A program made the position numbers and the translations under genes. The notes under the pieces are model-generated. The model did not search any database and was not told where the DNA came from. It was given only the letters and a program-made list of their open reading frames with translations. Positions 55,301-64,000 of a stretch of DNA of 64,000 bases are shown here, piece by piece (within the stretch, counting starts at the first letter, position 1; every line of letters begins with the position of its first letter). This DNA comes from Nereocystis luetkeana (taxonomy: Eukaryota > Sar > Phaeophyceae > Laminariales > Laminariaceae): contig JARUPZ010000015.1 of assembly GCA_031213475.1 (NCBI GenBank), forward strand, positions 9,948,528 to 10,012,527. The letters are read 5' to 3'.

Positions 55301-58300
55301 ATACCTAACCCCGCCTCGCTATGCACTGCCTTTTGTTCGATCAACCACCGTTATTCCAGGCGGAGGCACAAAGGAACGAGGCTACCCGCCGACAGGAGGC
55401 AGCCAAGGGACTGGCCAATAGGAGCGTTTCGGGTCACGCTGGAGACAAAGCCGAAGGCAGCCGCCCCGGAGGTGACGCTGGGCGCAGGCCTGGAGACCGA
55501 CCTGGTGTCAACGCCGAAGTAATCATCGGAGGACCTACAGTGGGAGGAGGAGGAGGAGGAGGAGGCCACCCGCGGGCGAGGTCCTCTCCCCCCGGCAATG
55601 CGCAGCGTGAGCGAGACCCGTTTGAGGCTGCTTCCGTCGCCGCCATCGCCGTCGGCGTCGACATCGACGGTATCAGGCGCCGGGGAGGCAGAAGCGGGGG
55701 CGGGGGGGAAAGTGGAGGTGGCGTTGGTGTTGGTGTTGGTGTTGGTGGCGTCGGTGTTGGTGGCGGCGGTGTTGGTGGTGTTGGTGGTGGTGGCGGCGGT
55801 GGTGGTGGTGGTGGTGGTGGTGTTAGTGGCGGCGGTGGTGTTAGTGGCGGCGGTGTTGTTGTTGGTGGTGGTGGTGGCGATGTCGGTGGTGGAGGTGGTG
55901 GCGGTGGTGGTGGTGTCACCGGTATTAGCGGGGTAGGTGGTGGTGGCGGCGGTGTGGGTGGCGGTTGTGTTGGTGGTCGTGGCGCGAGCGGACGCGAGGT
56001 TGGAAGTGGGCGTGCACGTGGGCAAGGCCAGGCTGCTGTGGTTGGGCGGCGTTACTTCTGGCCTAGTAGGAGAAAGACCCCGTTCGACAGGTGACCGATA
56101 TCGTTTCGAAATAGGGAAATAACGACGTATCGAAATATCGAGTTTTCGAGATATAGAAATATCGGACTAGTTGTTGCCTCCATCCCGTGGCATCCCCCTG
56201 TTTGATTCGCAATCTTTGACATTCCTGCTATCGATCGAATATCGTAGTTGTATAGTATCGTTTGATGCTGTTTTTTTCGGTCTCGTGTCTGATTCGATCC
56301 TCGTTCGATAGTCATCAGTAGATAACAGCGAAATTAGTGTATCCGTTCATTCCGTCGAATCGCCCGACCGGCGAACCCGGCAACGGACGAACAAAAATAT
56401 ACGCACATATACACAACGGTAGCGGCTGTGCCCACCGACCCAAAACGTCTCATTTTCGTCTACCCCCCCCCCTCACAACTGTTTCGGCGCCCCTGTTTTC
56501 TTTCCAGCGCAACCGGGCCCAAACACGGTACAACTGCTTCTGCAGCCGACATCAGCAACAGAAAGACGTTAGCTTCTACTGGCGCCTCCGCCAGGCCACT
56601 GGCCGCTACCACTGCCACTGCCGGGGCGAAGTCTACCTCCCGCGGTGGTGGGGTCGGTAGCAGCCGCGCCCAGGATGGCAGAGGTGGTCGCGGCGCCGGC
56701 AGCGTTGATGGTGGTGGTGGTGGTGGTGGTGGTGGAAGTGGTGGTGTTGGTGGTGTTGGTGGTGTCGGTCCTGGTGGTGGCGGTAGTGGTGTTGGCGATG
56801 GCGGCGGTGGAAGTGGTGGTGGTGGTGGTGTTGGCGGTGGCGGCGGTGGTGGTGGTGGTGGTGGTGGTGGTAATGTTGATGTTGGTGGAGGCAGTGGTGC
56901 TGTAAATGGCGGTGGTGTTGGTGGTAGGGGCGTGAGCGGACGCGGGGTTGGAATTGGGTGTGCACCTGGGCATGGGCAAGCCGCTGAGGCTGGGCGGCCT
57001 TTGTTCTGGACTGGCGGGAGCAAAGACCCGTTCGACAGGTGACCTATCGTTTCGAAATATCAAAGTCACGATGTATCGGACTTTCGATGCATAGAAGTAT
57101 CGGACTTGTTTTTGCCTCCTTTCTCTGGCATCCCCGTGTATGAAGCGCAAGCTTCGACAGCTGGTATCGATCGAATATCGAAGTCGTATATTATCGGTTG
57201 TTGCTGTTGCTTTTCGGTATGGTATCCGACTCACTCGTTCGATACTCATACCTAGACAACAGCGGAAAACGTGTATCGGTTCGTTCCGTCAAATCGCCCT
57301 ACGGGCCAACTTAGTAACGACTCATCACAAATACACACACATATGCACAACGCAGGCAGATGTGCCTGCCGACCCAAAACGCCTCATTTTCCTCGACCCC
57401 CCTTTCTCAACTGTTTCGCCGCCCTGATATCTTTCCAGTGGAACGGGGCTGAACCACGGTACAACTGCTTCGACAGCCGACATCCGCAACGGACAGACGT
57501 TATCTTCTTGGGGTGCCTCCGCCAGGCCACTGGCCGCTTCCACTTTCGCTGTTGGGGCGAGGTCTACCTCCCGCGGTGGTGGGGTCGGTAGCAGCCGCGG
57601 CCGCGGTCGCAGCGGCGGTGGCGGTGGAGGTGGCCGCGGCGCCGGCAGGGTTGACGGTGCTGGTGTTGGTGTTGTTGTTGGTGGTGGTAGTGATCTTGGT
57701 GGTGTCGGTGTGGGTGTTGATGTCGGTAGTGGTAGTGGCGGTGTTGGTGTTGGCGGTGTTGGTGTTAATTTTGGTGGAGGCGGTGCTGTGGGTGGCGGTT
57801 GTGTCGGTGGAAGGGGCGCGAGCAGACTCGAGGTTGGAAGCGGGTGTGCACCTGGGCATGGACAAGCTGCTGAGGCTGGGCGGCGTTTGTTCTGGACTGG
57901 CGGAAGCAAGGACCCGTCGAACAGGTTGGCAGATATCGTTTCGAAATATCGAAAAGACGATGTATCGAAATACCAACTGTAGATATATATAGAAGTGTCG
58001 GACTCGTTCTTGCCTCCATCCCCTGGCATCCCCTTGTTTGAAACGCAATCTTTGGCATTCCTGCTATCGATCGAATATCCAAGTCGTATGATATCGGTTG
58101 TTGCTGTAGCTTCTCGGTCTCGTATCTGATTCGATTCTCGTTTGATGTTCATCGCTATTAATAGACAACAGCGCGTGGCGTATATCGGTTTGTTCGATCG
58201 AATCGCCCGACCGGCCAACCCGGCAACGGAAGAACACAAACACACGGGCATATGCGCAACGGTATCAGCTGTGCCTGCCAACAACAAGCGTCTCTTTTTA

Positions 58301-61300
58301 CTCGACCCTCCCCTCTCAAATGTTTCGCCGCCCTGTTTTCTTTCCAGCGCAACCGGACTCAACCAAGGTGCAACTGCTTCTGCAGCCGACATCCGCAACA
58401 GACAGACGTTATCCTCTTGGGGCGCCTCCGCCAGGCCGCTGGCCGTTACCACTGCAACTGCCGGGGCGAGGCCTACCTCCCGCGGCGGTGCGGTCGGTAG
58501 TAGCCGCGGCCGCGGCCCAAGTGTTGGCGGCGGAGGTGGTCGCGGCGCCGGCAGGGTTGATGGTGGCAGGGGGGGTGGTGGCGTTGCGGAGACGGGCCGT
58601 CGGCGGGAGGCGGACGAGGCGGCTGTGCGGCAGGCCGGAAAAGCTGAGAAGGACGTGGGGGAGCGCCCGTGCCAGGCGTTGACGGTATTGGCCAGGTGGG
58701 TGCATGTAGGTGGTGTATGTAGGCGGGCAGTAGATGGGAACTACAGTACCAGGTAGATAGCAAGCAGGCAGACAAGCAAGCAGTAGACAGGCAGTAGGTC
58801 GAAAGTAGGTAGAAAGTCGGCAGGACGTAGGCAGGGTAGGTGGGCAGTATGAAGGCAGTAGGCATAAGGTATATAGGCAGTATGTCGACAACATGTGGAA
58901 ATGGGCAGTAGAAATGTATACGTAGAAAGCAAGTGTCACAGGTAGGCAGTAGGCAGACTAGACCGATTACAAGAAGTCCGGCATGCGGTAGGTAGACAAT
59001 AGGTGTCGTAGTTTTGCTGCACGATTCGCTTGTGTGTTTGAAGGTTTAATTGATCTGTTTACTGCGGCAGCCGATCAACAAATCAATATAGCAATCAATC
59101 GATGAATCAATCAACAAGCCAATCAAACAAGCGATCGCCGGATCAAACGTTCACTGCCGCCCGCAATTATCAGGCCTCCTCGCGTCGTTACCGCTTCCAC
59201 CTTGCTGTCGTCACCGGCGCTGGCGCAAGTACCACCTTGTCCCTCCCACACCGTTCCCGTCACGAAGAAAGACGAACGCGGTGGTGGTGGTGATGGTGGT
59301 GGTGGTGGTGATGGTAGCGGCGGAGGTGGCGCAGTGGCTGCTGAGGCTTCCCCGACACGCCCGGAGCGGGAGGACGAGGTGATCGCTAATTCGACCGCTG
59401 CCGCCCGTAGCGCTAGGGAGGCCCTCCTACTTACGGAGGCGGGGGAAGGGAGGGAAAGAGGGAGGGGGCTGGGAAGCACGAGGGTGGTGACCGCGCGAGG
59501 AGAAGGGGGGAAACTGGGGGGAGAGGAGAGTGGTGGCGATGAGTTGTCCGTCGAGCAACATGGCCCCGGCGCAGTCTTGACGGTCGACGGCTCGAAGAGC
59601 AGCAACCATGTCGGCGGCCCAAGTGGTGGTGGCAGCGGCGACGGTGGCTTTGGCGGTGGTGCAGTCGGTGACGGTAATGGGGGGAGGGAAGACCGAGGTT
59701 TCCAAGAGCTTTGGAAGGCTCTTGACGAATTGGACGCAGCTTTGGAAGAGGACTCCCCCCTGGGGATGATTGACGACTGGCTTGGTGCTCCTGGAGTTGC
59801 CGATGCCGACGCTGGCTTGTGCGGATATGGTGGCAGGGAGAGGGATGGGCGGGAGCGTGCTGGCGCGGATTCTGCGGTGGGGCTCGATGCTCCCGCGGGC
59901 GCGGACGGTTCGTGTGCTGCAGCCGCCGCTGCAGCCGCCACCGTTTATGGATCGGGTGTCGGCCACGGCGGTGTCGGCAACGGCGGCCGAGGGAGTGGGT
60001 CTGGTGCGGAAGGGAAGAGTGGGCCGCTGGCGGTAACCGAAGTACAAGCGCCGGTGGTGAACGAGCGGCGGCAACTTGATGCTCAGAGCCCAGAGCTGCG
60101 GGCGGAAGAGATGATGGCCACGCTGACAGTGGAAGACACACGGGTGAGGGATATATAATATATTGATGTCATATATACCTGCCGCCTGAGGTACCTGGTA
60201 CCCGAGTGCTATCAACAACACTGCAACGGTTCTCGAGTTGTCGTGTTGCTTTTTATCTTTTTACAAACGAGGCGTCGCAAGGTCGTGGCATCAATTCGTT
60301 TAGACAATTCGAAGTTTCCTGAATTTTATTTCCTGGATTCTGATAAATTCGGCGCTGAAAAGCAAATGCGCGCCTGATCATGACGTTCTACTTTAGTTTG
60401 CACTGGCCTTACCCCTAGCATGCGCACCGTACCACCGATCTCTCAAAATTGATTAGACTCTCGGCCCATCTTGGACAAAATGGTTAATGTTAATAGTGTA
60501 CTTAACAGTACATACAAACTACTCGTTGCAGCTTATTCCCGACGTACAAAATGCTCATTTACAGCTCTTTTTCGAGAAAATTACCAAGCCGTCGGGATAG
60601 ATAGGGTTTTGGGTTGCTGCGGCTGCGGCTACTGCTGCTACTGCTGCCACTGTTACTGTTACTACTGCTACTATTTATACTCCTACGGGGTAGCAGACCG
60701 TAAGTATTGCAATCATAACCAAGCATAATGTGTGAACAGAGGGGGATACCCACTTTCGGCTCCATCGTGGGTTCTGATTACGATCACTACCTGGTATATA
60801 TTAATACTATTACAGGGGACAACAGCAAATAGGAACACATATTGTTGGCAAATATATATTTTTGTGTGTACCATAGGTCCTATTTATTACATTCCACCGC
60901 AATAAGTATTTCTATGGCCTAATGCCGTTACATCTACTGCTACGGGGGGGCATAAATCATCGGAACCAAATGTCGTGCCTAAACATATCGTAGGGGGATA
61001 CAAGGTGTCTGGGCCCATGGTGGGTTCTGATCACTATGTATCACTATGCACTCCTGAAATAAGTATGTATTAGTACTAGTATGTGTTACTAGGATCCCCC
61101 GTGAGAGCGGTCGGTATCGATGGTCTTGCTGCTCCTTGAGGTATGGCGAGCACAAAGATATGAATGTACCACTACTGCTGCTGTACACACTCAATCAATC
61201 AATTAGTGTGTCTCGAATTAGCGGTAATCCTCCCGAAAATGCCGATAAATGAGACGGCAAATGTTTCCCACTCCTATTCTAATTAGTTTGCCCCCAGAAA

Positions 61301-62879
61301 GTACCAGTACGGGCTGGGCCAGCCAAGACCCTGTCGATTCAGGAGGTCGGCTATGCAGCGCCCAATTTTACGCAGTTAGACATGAAATTTTGGCCCGGTA
61401 TTGTTCATGCATCTACTGAGACGTGTCGTTCCGGGCTTTTTTGTTTTTGCTTTTTTTTGTCCGAGAGATACAACCGAAAACTAATAAAAAAAATAGAAAC
61501 ACGATTGAAACTCCTCTGATGAAACGAAAACAAAAAAAAGCCAGGGAAAACTTGATTTCGCACGGGCAAAACGAATACGGTGTTGAAACTTTAGATCGAA
61601 AATCGCCACGTTGAGCGCTGCATCGCATCAAAAACATTTTTTTCGTTACACGTGATTTAAGTATTGGGCATTGTTTTTAGCCCGATCTGGTGATGGGCAA
61701 CGAGTTGGGCAACTAAACTGATGTCGATCTTCTCCTTGTATCCCCAGTACCGTCTCCACCAAGTTTCGCCTTGATCGGGAACAATGATGTTATTTCGGAA
61801 TGTAGTGTTAAAAGTTGGTGTTTTTGAGTTTTCGCCTATATCTCATCGAGATCGAGTCGAATTATCAAGATGAAATCATTTTTTATATACCTGGTACCTG
61901 GTATCTATTTTTTTCGCACATTCACTGATATGTCAGCGTCTGTGCCTTCAAATTTCAAGTCCCAATTGTCAGTGGTTCACGAGATACGACCCCATGATTG
62001 GTTGCGCCCTTCATGGCTGGCCCAGCTCGGAGGTGTTTCGGGTTGAAGCAATCACGCCCCGCTACTGTATTTACGGGTGGCTGTCCCTAACACAGTAACT
62101 GGATGTGCTTGATTGGGGATTGTTGTACTGTACCGTCGGTCTGTTTTAACTGTATGTCTGCCTGCATTTGTATCTGTCTGTCTGTCTAGCTGTTTGCCGA
62201 TCGGTTTGAATAGTCTGTTCGCCTGCCTGCGTTTGTATCTTCCTGTCTAGCAGTCTACTCTTCTGTTTGTCTGTCTGATGTCTAGCGGCCAGTCCATCCG
62301 TTTACAGTTTTTTGTCTGCCTTGTTTCTCTCATTGTCCCGCTATTTCTTATTCTCTTCTCCTTCTCCTCTCACTAGTATGTCTCTCTCCCCCCCCCCCAC
62401 ACCTTCCTGTTTCGCGTGCGCATGCGTCAACGTAAACCTGCCTCTACCGTCTCACCACACAGGGCGCGTCACCCTCAAGCTGTGTTGTGACGCCGTCAGT
62501 GCCGAGGCCGAGCTCCTCCAGCAGGCCCGACACGAGTTCCTCGCTCTGCGAAGGTCATTCTCGAGCTAAATCCACCGCCGTTGCCGCTGCCAACGGGTGG
62601 GGTGGCGATGGCGGTGTTGCCGGTGCTGGTTCTGATGGTGCTGGTGCTGATGTTGATGCTAATGGTCGTGACGGCGGCGGAGATTTTGCTACTGAGGCTT
62701 CCCTGACCCACCCGGAGCGGGGGGACAAGGTGCCCGCTGATGCGACTGCTGCCGCCTGTAGCGCCAGAGATGAGGAGCGCTCGGGCGAAGGGCTTGCGTC
62801 TGCGCCGTACGACGGAGACAAGAAGGGGGCGGCGGAGGGGCAGGGTAAGGGGGGCCACATGCTGCACAGCACATCCGAG
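46189..62879 (+). CDS. Gly-rich repetitive protein, multi-exon (3' part of the SIN3 gene or a second gene)
   Basis: Proposed exons: 46189-46381, 55360-56090, 56508-57038, 57439-57924, 58348-58695, 59174-60143 and 62463-62879, continuing past the window at 63837. All junctions are phase-compatible (0, 0/2, then 2-2, 2-2, 2-2, 2/0, 0). The product is low-complexity: a charged helical start, long Gly/Val runs encoded by GGTGGTGGC, and Ser/Ala/acidic segments. I recognise no domain. If the exon at 46189 is joined to exon l3, this is the SIN3 tail; the ATG at 46196 could equally start a separate gene. Function unknown. Confidence 0.5.
46721..46816. mobile_element. Hairpin MITE family H1, copy 2 (96 bp)
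   Basis: TAACCCTTTTAGGACCCCAG at the left, complement CGGTTCTAAAAGGGTTA at the right, with ACTCCCGT/ACGGGAGT inside. Confidence 0.8.
48385..48845 (+). repeat. Three-copy tandem repeat, period 177-192 bp
   Basis: TGAACAGACCTCGATGTTT recurs at 48401, 48578 and 48770, each followed by CGCCG-GGTGG-TCAGAA and preceded by CACCAGGATTTTGGT in copies 2 and 3. Confidence 0.85.
48987..49091. mobile_element. Hairpin MITE family H1, copy 3
   Basis: TAACCCTTTTCGGACCACAG at the left, complement CTGGAGTTCTGAAAGGGTT at the right; inner TATTGGGGACA and TGTCCCCAAAA pair. Confidence 0.8.
49895..49990 (+). repeat. R1-related head
   Basis: Poly-G, TACTCATTTGTTTCTTGC, GTCATTTGACCATTGACC and CGCATCCCTTTCGAGTC; same variant as 26.04-26.20 kb. 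Confidence 0.65.
50818..51360 (+). repeat. R1 dispersed repeat, full copy (tandem 1)
   Basis: Starts with poly-G and TACTCGATAGGAGAGATGTAC, ends near CCAACCCAACCTATATAAAA. Immediately followed by another copy in the same orientation. TACCTGGTA at 51161-51169 is absent from the matching site in the other copies. Confidence 0.85.
51361..51910 (+). repeat. R1 dispersed repeat, full copy (tandem 2)
   Basis: About 90% similar to the preceding copy by eye. Carries TACCAGGTAGGTA at 51706-51718 at a different TA from copy 1. Confidence 0.85.
51945..52150 (-). mobile_element. SINE-like element S2, truncated copy
   Basis: In antisense it matches the S2 tail and body: CTAGTCGTACCTCAAATCCGG, TTTTTATCGCGAGAAG and ATGGTCGACTCGCGTCG. 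Ends at the same region where the 9.7-kb copy is truncated. Confidence 0.65.
53977..54236. mobile_element. Fold-back element, about 260 bp
   Basis: Left end TTTCTTAACGCCCTTCTCCC and right end GGAGAAGGGCGCTTAGAAC are complementary. The inner arms also pair (GTAAACCTGGATATATTAACG with CGATAGATCCAGGCTCAGTTT), giving arms of roughly 105 bp around a short loop. No clear target duplication. Confidence 0.65.
55360..56090 (+). CDS. Gly-rich exon n1
   Basis: 731 bp, phase 0 in and 2 out; acceptor TTATTCCAG, donor GTGACC. It encodes AEAQRNEATRRQEAAKGLAN, a Gly/Asp/Arg segment, then about 100 residues of Gly/Val repeats, ending GRRYFWPSRRKTPFDR. The end matches that of the next two exons. Long Pro-rich frames on the other strand are shadows of the GGT repeats. 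Confidence 0.65.
56508..57038 (+). CDS. Gly-rich exon n2 (phase 2-2 module)
   Basis: 531 bp, a multiple of 3, from CTTTCCAG to the GTGACC donor. It encodes HGTTASAADISNRKTLASTG, SARPLAATTATAGAKS, a long Gly run, and GCAPGHGQAAEAGRPLFWTG. Symmetric phase lets copies be added without a frameshift. Confidence 0.65.
57439..57924 (+). CDS. Gly-rich exon n3 (phase 2-2 module)
   Basis: 486 bp, a multiple of 3; acceptor CTTTCCAG, donor GTTGGC. Same blocks as n2 (TTASTADIRNGQTLSSWG; GCAPGHGQAAEAGRRLFWTG) with a shorter Gly/Val run. Acceptor-to-acceptor distance from n2 is 931 bp. Confidence 0.65.
58348..58695 (+). CDS. Gly-rich exon n4 (phase 2-2 module, different end)
   Basis: 348 bp, a multiple of 3. 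Starts with the shared block (TASAADIRNRQTLSSWGASA), but after a short Gly run changes to a charged end ETGRRREADEAAVRQAGKAE and DVGERPCQALTVLA; donor GTGGGT. The array thus ends with an exon having a different 3' half. Confidence 0.65.
58735..58990 (+). repeat. GTAGGCAGTAGG-type minisatellite
   Basis: Irregular CAGTAGGCA, AAGTAGGTAGAAAG and GCAGGCAGAC words in the intron after n4; one TACCAGGTA at 58748. Confidence 0.7.
59174..60143 (+). CDS. Exon o1, Gly/Ser/acidic
   Basis: 970 bp, phase 2 in (fits n4) and 0 out; acceptor AATTATCAG, donor GTGAGG. It encodes a Gly run after VPVTKKDERGGGGDGG, then AAEASPTRPEREDEVIANST, a block around RGFQELWKALDELDAALEED that may form an amphipathic helix, WLGAPGVADADAG and an Ala/Gly end. 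No known domain. Portions recur in decayed form at 62.97-63.30 kb. Confidence 0.65.
60144..62462. other. 2.3-kb intron
   Basis: Contains a short duplicated segment (GGGGGATAC ... GGTGGGTTCTGAT near 60745 and 60993), a possible TIR element at 61307-62027, a CTGT-rich tract at 62150-62290 and a CTCTCC-rich acceptor tract. No gene seen. Confidence 0.5.
61307..62027. mobile_element. Possible TIR element, about 0.72 kb
   Basis: Left end ACGGGCTGGGCCAGCCAAGA and right end TCATGGCTGGCCCAGCTCGG are inverted with a few mismatches. A third similar end lies at 8034-8053 (ACGAGCTGGGCCAGCCATAA). No clear target duplication and no transposase. Confidence 0.35.
62463..62879 (+). CDS. Exon o2, related to o1
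   Basis: 417 bp, phase 0 on both sides; acceptor CACCACACAG, donor GTGAGC. It encodes RPDTSSSLCEGHSRAKSTAV, a Gly/Asp/Ala run, then ATEASLTHPERGDKVPADAT, parallel to AAEASPTRPEREDEVIANST of o1. An alternative donor GTAAGG at 62845 would change phase. Confidence 0.6.
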
Positions 62880-62969
62880 GTGAGCCCTGACGTAGGTTTT
62901 GGGAGACGGGGCAGCGGGGCCTTATCGCCCGCGGAATCTCCGCAATTCCGCCGAAGCAGCAAGCTGCGC

Positions 62970-63305
62970 TAGGTAGAGTCCCTCCTACCTACGGAGGCTG
63001 GTGAATGAGGTGGGAGGGGAGGGGGGAGAGGGGACGCGAGGATGATGGCCGCGCATGAGGGAGCACGGGAGGAGGAGGCGGGGGTTGGAGGTAGCGGTGT
63101 GTTGTCTGCCACGCCCCTAGGGTGCCGCAGGTCACGCTTTGACTTGAGCGAACGGTGTAGGGAACGTGGCACCGGCGCAATCTTGACGGCCGACACCTCG
63201 AAGAGCAACAACCATGTCGATGGCCCTAATGGTGGCGCCGGAGATGGGGGAGAAAATGACTCAGATTTTCAAGAGCTTTGGAAAATGCTAGGCGACTTGT
63301 GTGCA
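62970..63305 (+). pseudogene. Decayed copy of the middle of exon o1
   Basis: CCCTCCTACCTACGGAGGC, GCGCAATCTTGACGG and TTTCAAGAGCTTTGGAAAATG match 59424-59740 of o1 (translation DFQELWKMLGDL against GFQELWKALDEL). An early TGA (63004-63006 region) and loss of the splice context make it non-coding. Confidence 0.65.
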
Positions 63306-63469
63306 TGATCTGAAGACGACGCGAGCAAAATAAGCACTGAAAGTCATCAGGCCGTCGCCTCCCCCGGGATGAATGAGAACAGGCTTTCTTGGTGTGGCCT
63401 GTTACCCGGGGGTCCGACCTCCTGAAGAGGTTGAGAGACCATTGCGCTCGCTTCCTCTTCCGATGATGC

Positions 63470-63625
63470 ACCCCAGTCGCCTAGAACTTTCCAAAGCTCT
63501 TAGAAACATAGGTCCTCTTCTACCCCATCGCTACTGCCGCCGACACCACCACGTCTTGGGACGTCGACATTGTTGCTGCTCATCGAGTCGTCAAGAGTCA
63601 AGAGTCAAGATTGCGTCAGCGCCGT
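63470..63625 (-). repeat. Inverted copy of the decayed exon segment
   Basis: The reverse complement of this stretch matches 63170-63303: CGCAATCTTGAC, AGAGCTTTGGAAAGTTCTAGGCGAC and GAGCAGCAACAATGTCGA. A TCTTGAC word is repeated three times within it. Together the two arms form a hairpin with a spacer of about 170 bp. Confidence 0.75.
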
Positions 63626-63836
63626 GCCGCTCACACCGCTCGTTCATGTCAAGTCGTGATATGGGGCACGTGTTGTCAAAGCCTGCCTGCCCGTTCCTCT
63701 CACTCTACCACTATGCATTGCTGTCTTTCCCCTTCTTTCTCTCACTACTGTATCTCCCCCACATCCTCTTTCTCACCCTCCCCTTGTTGCGCGCGCACGT
63801 TCTAATATTACCCTGCACTACGGTCTCACCGCACAG

Positions 63837-64000
63837 GGCGCGTCACCCGCAAGCGGTGCTGAGACTCCGCCGGTGCCGGGGCCGAGACCGACGCATTCCT
63901 CGGGCAAGCGCGACACGAGTTCCTCGCTCTGCGAAGGTCGTTCTCGAGCTTACTCCACCGCCATTGCCGACGACAGCGGGTGGGTTGGGGATGTCGATGG
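63837..64000 (+). CDS. Exon o3, partial at window end
   Basis: Acceptor CACCGCACAG as in o2, phase 0; open to the end of the window. It encodes KRDTSSSLCEGRSRAYSTAI, parallel to o2. Acceptor-to-acceptor distance from o2 is 1374 bp, so this is a further tandem module. Confidence 0.6.

Larger units (their letters stand above)
46382..55359. other. 9-kb intron or intergenic stretch, no confident exon
   Basis: Holds H1 elements, a three-copy tandem repeat, two full R1 copies, an S2 SINE fragment and a long fold-back. An open frame at 52617-53120 and a possible exon at 54626-54703 could not be placed in phase. 47080-48380 and 49100-49890 hold only scattered TACCWGGTA words. 50050-50800 is C/T-rich with no motif. 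Confidence 0.5.
55360..58700 (+). repeat. Tandem exon-plus-intron array, period about 0.91-0.93 kb
   Basis: Not only exons but the introns repeat: each has TATCGTTTCGAAATA after the donor, CCTCCATCCC-TGGCATCCCC in the middle and TCGAATCGCCC-CCGGC before the acceptor. The Gly-coding GGT microsatellite differs in length between copies. Confidence 0.85.

Noticed and set aside
55351-56025. Long Thr- and Pro-rich open frames on the - strand opposite the Gly-rich exons (also 56460-57249 and 57325-58452)
   Set aside because: They are mirror images of the GGT repeats and cross conserved splice sites and intron sequence of the + strand exons. No motif, and the composition is fully explained by the repeat.
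59123-60221. Ser/Pro/Ala-rich ORFs on the - strand opposite exon o1
   Set aside because: GC-rich shadow frames. The + strand has matching splice sites, correct phase and a paralogue at 62.5 kb.
1-64000. CRISPR arrays, bacterial operons, integrated viral genes
   Set aside because: No regularly spaced identical repeats with unique spacers, no bacterial gene layout, and no capsid, integrase or polymerase motifs apart from the LINE reverse transcriptase.

Overview
The window is eukaryotic nuclear DNA. Evidence: many short GT-AG exons (69-970 bp) on the + strand, introns up to about 20 kb, non-LTR retrotransposon remnants, tRNA-headed SINE-like repeats, MITEs, long minisatellites and a short interstitial CCCTAA (TTAGGG-type) telomere-like tract. 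No prokaryotic operon, Shine-Dalgarno layout or CRISPR array was seen. GC-rich exons coding Gly/Ser/Ala-rich tracts in a repeat-rich intron background suggest a large-genome alga or other protist, possibly a stramenopile such as a brown alga. That placement is a guess.

Region 0.4-25.6 kb holds internal exons of a SIN3-type transcriptional corepressor. Successive exons keep compatible phases and follow, in order, the part of SIN3 C-terminal to the HDAC-interaction domain: the PHVTLVYPPAEV block, an acidic Gly/Ser linker, the LYVLMRLHHVLCERL helix, the YRGLLTILY / LEDAV / FMLFSLDKVMDCFMRQLKRVV block and the NLFR-LQW...CCSLLMELI block. The 5' end of the gene lies upstream of the window. At 21.7-25.6 kb a two-exon Gly/Ser/acidic module with its introns is present three times in tandem (about 1.3 kb period), and each copy preserves the frame.

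Region 25.6-46.2 kb has no confident exon (one weak candidate near 35 kb). It contains a 1-kb minisatellite, a defective LINE on the - strand, a divergent LINE tail on the + strand with a (CA)n 3' end, SINEs, two tiny hairpin elements, and two Tourist/Harbinger-like MITEs. A separate 5'-truncated LINE copy lies at 10.5-12.4 kb.

Region 46.2-64 kb holds a chain of Gly-rich exons, again in tandem copies (phase 2-2 modules at 56.5, 57.4 and 58.3 kb; related exons at 59.2, 62.5 and 63.8 kb). It is either the 3' part of the same giant gene or a second gene starting at the ATG at 46196. The window does not settle this.

The most striking signal is a near-palindromic 9-mer, TACCWGGTA, present about 50 times in non-coding DNA against about 0.5 expected by chance. 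Comparing copies of the same repeat shows that it arises by insertion of 7 bp (CCWGG plus one TA) at a TA dinucleotide, at different TAs in different copies. This looks like excision footprints of a TA-targeting cut-and-paste transposon. Two other TA-bounded words (TATTAATA and TACWGCWGTA) may be footprints of other families. Two places also carry inverted, exon-derived duplications that could form double-stranded RNA.
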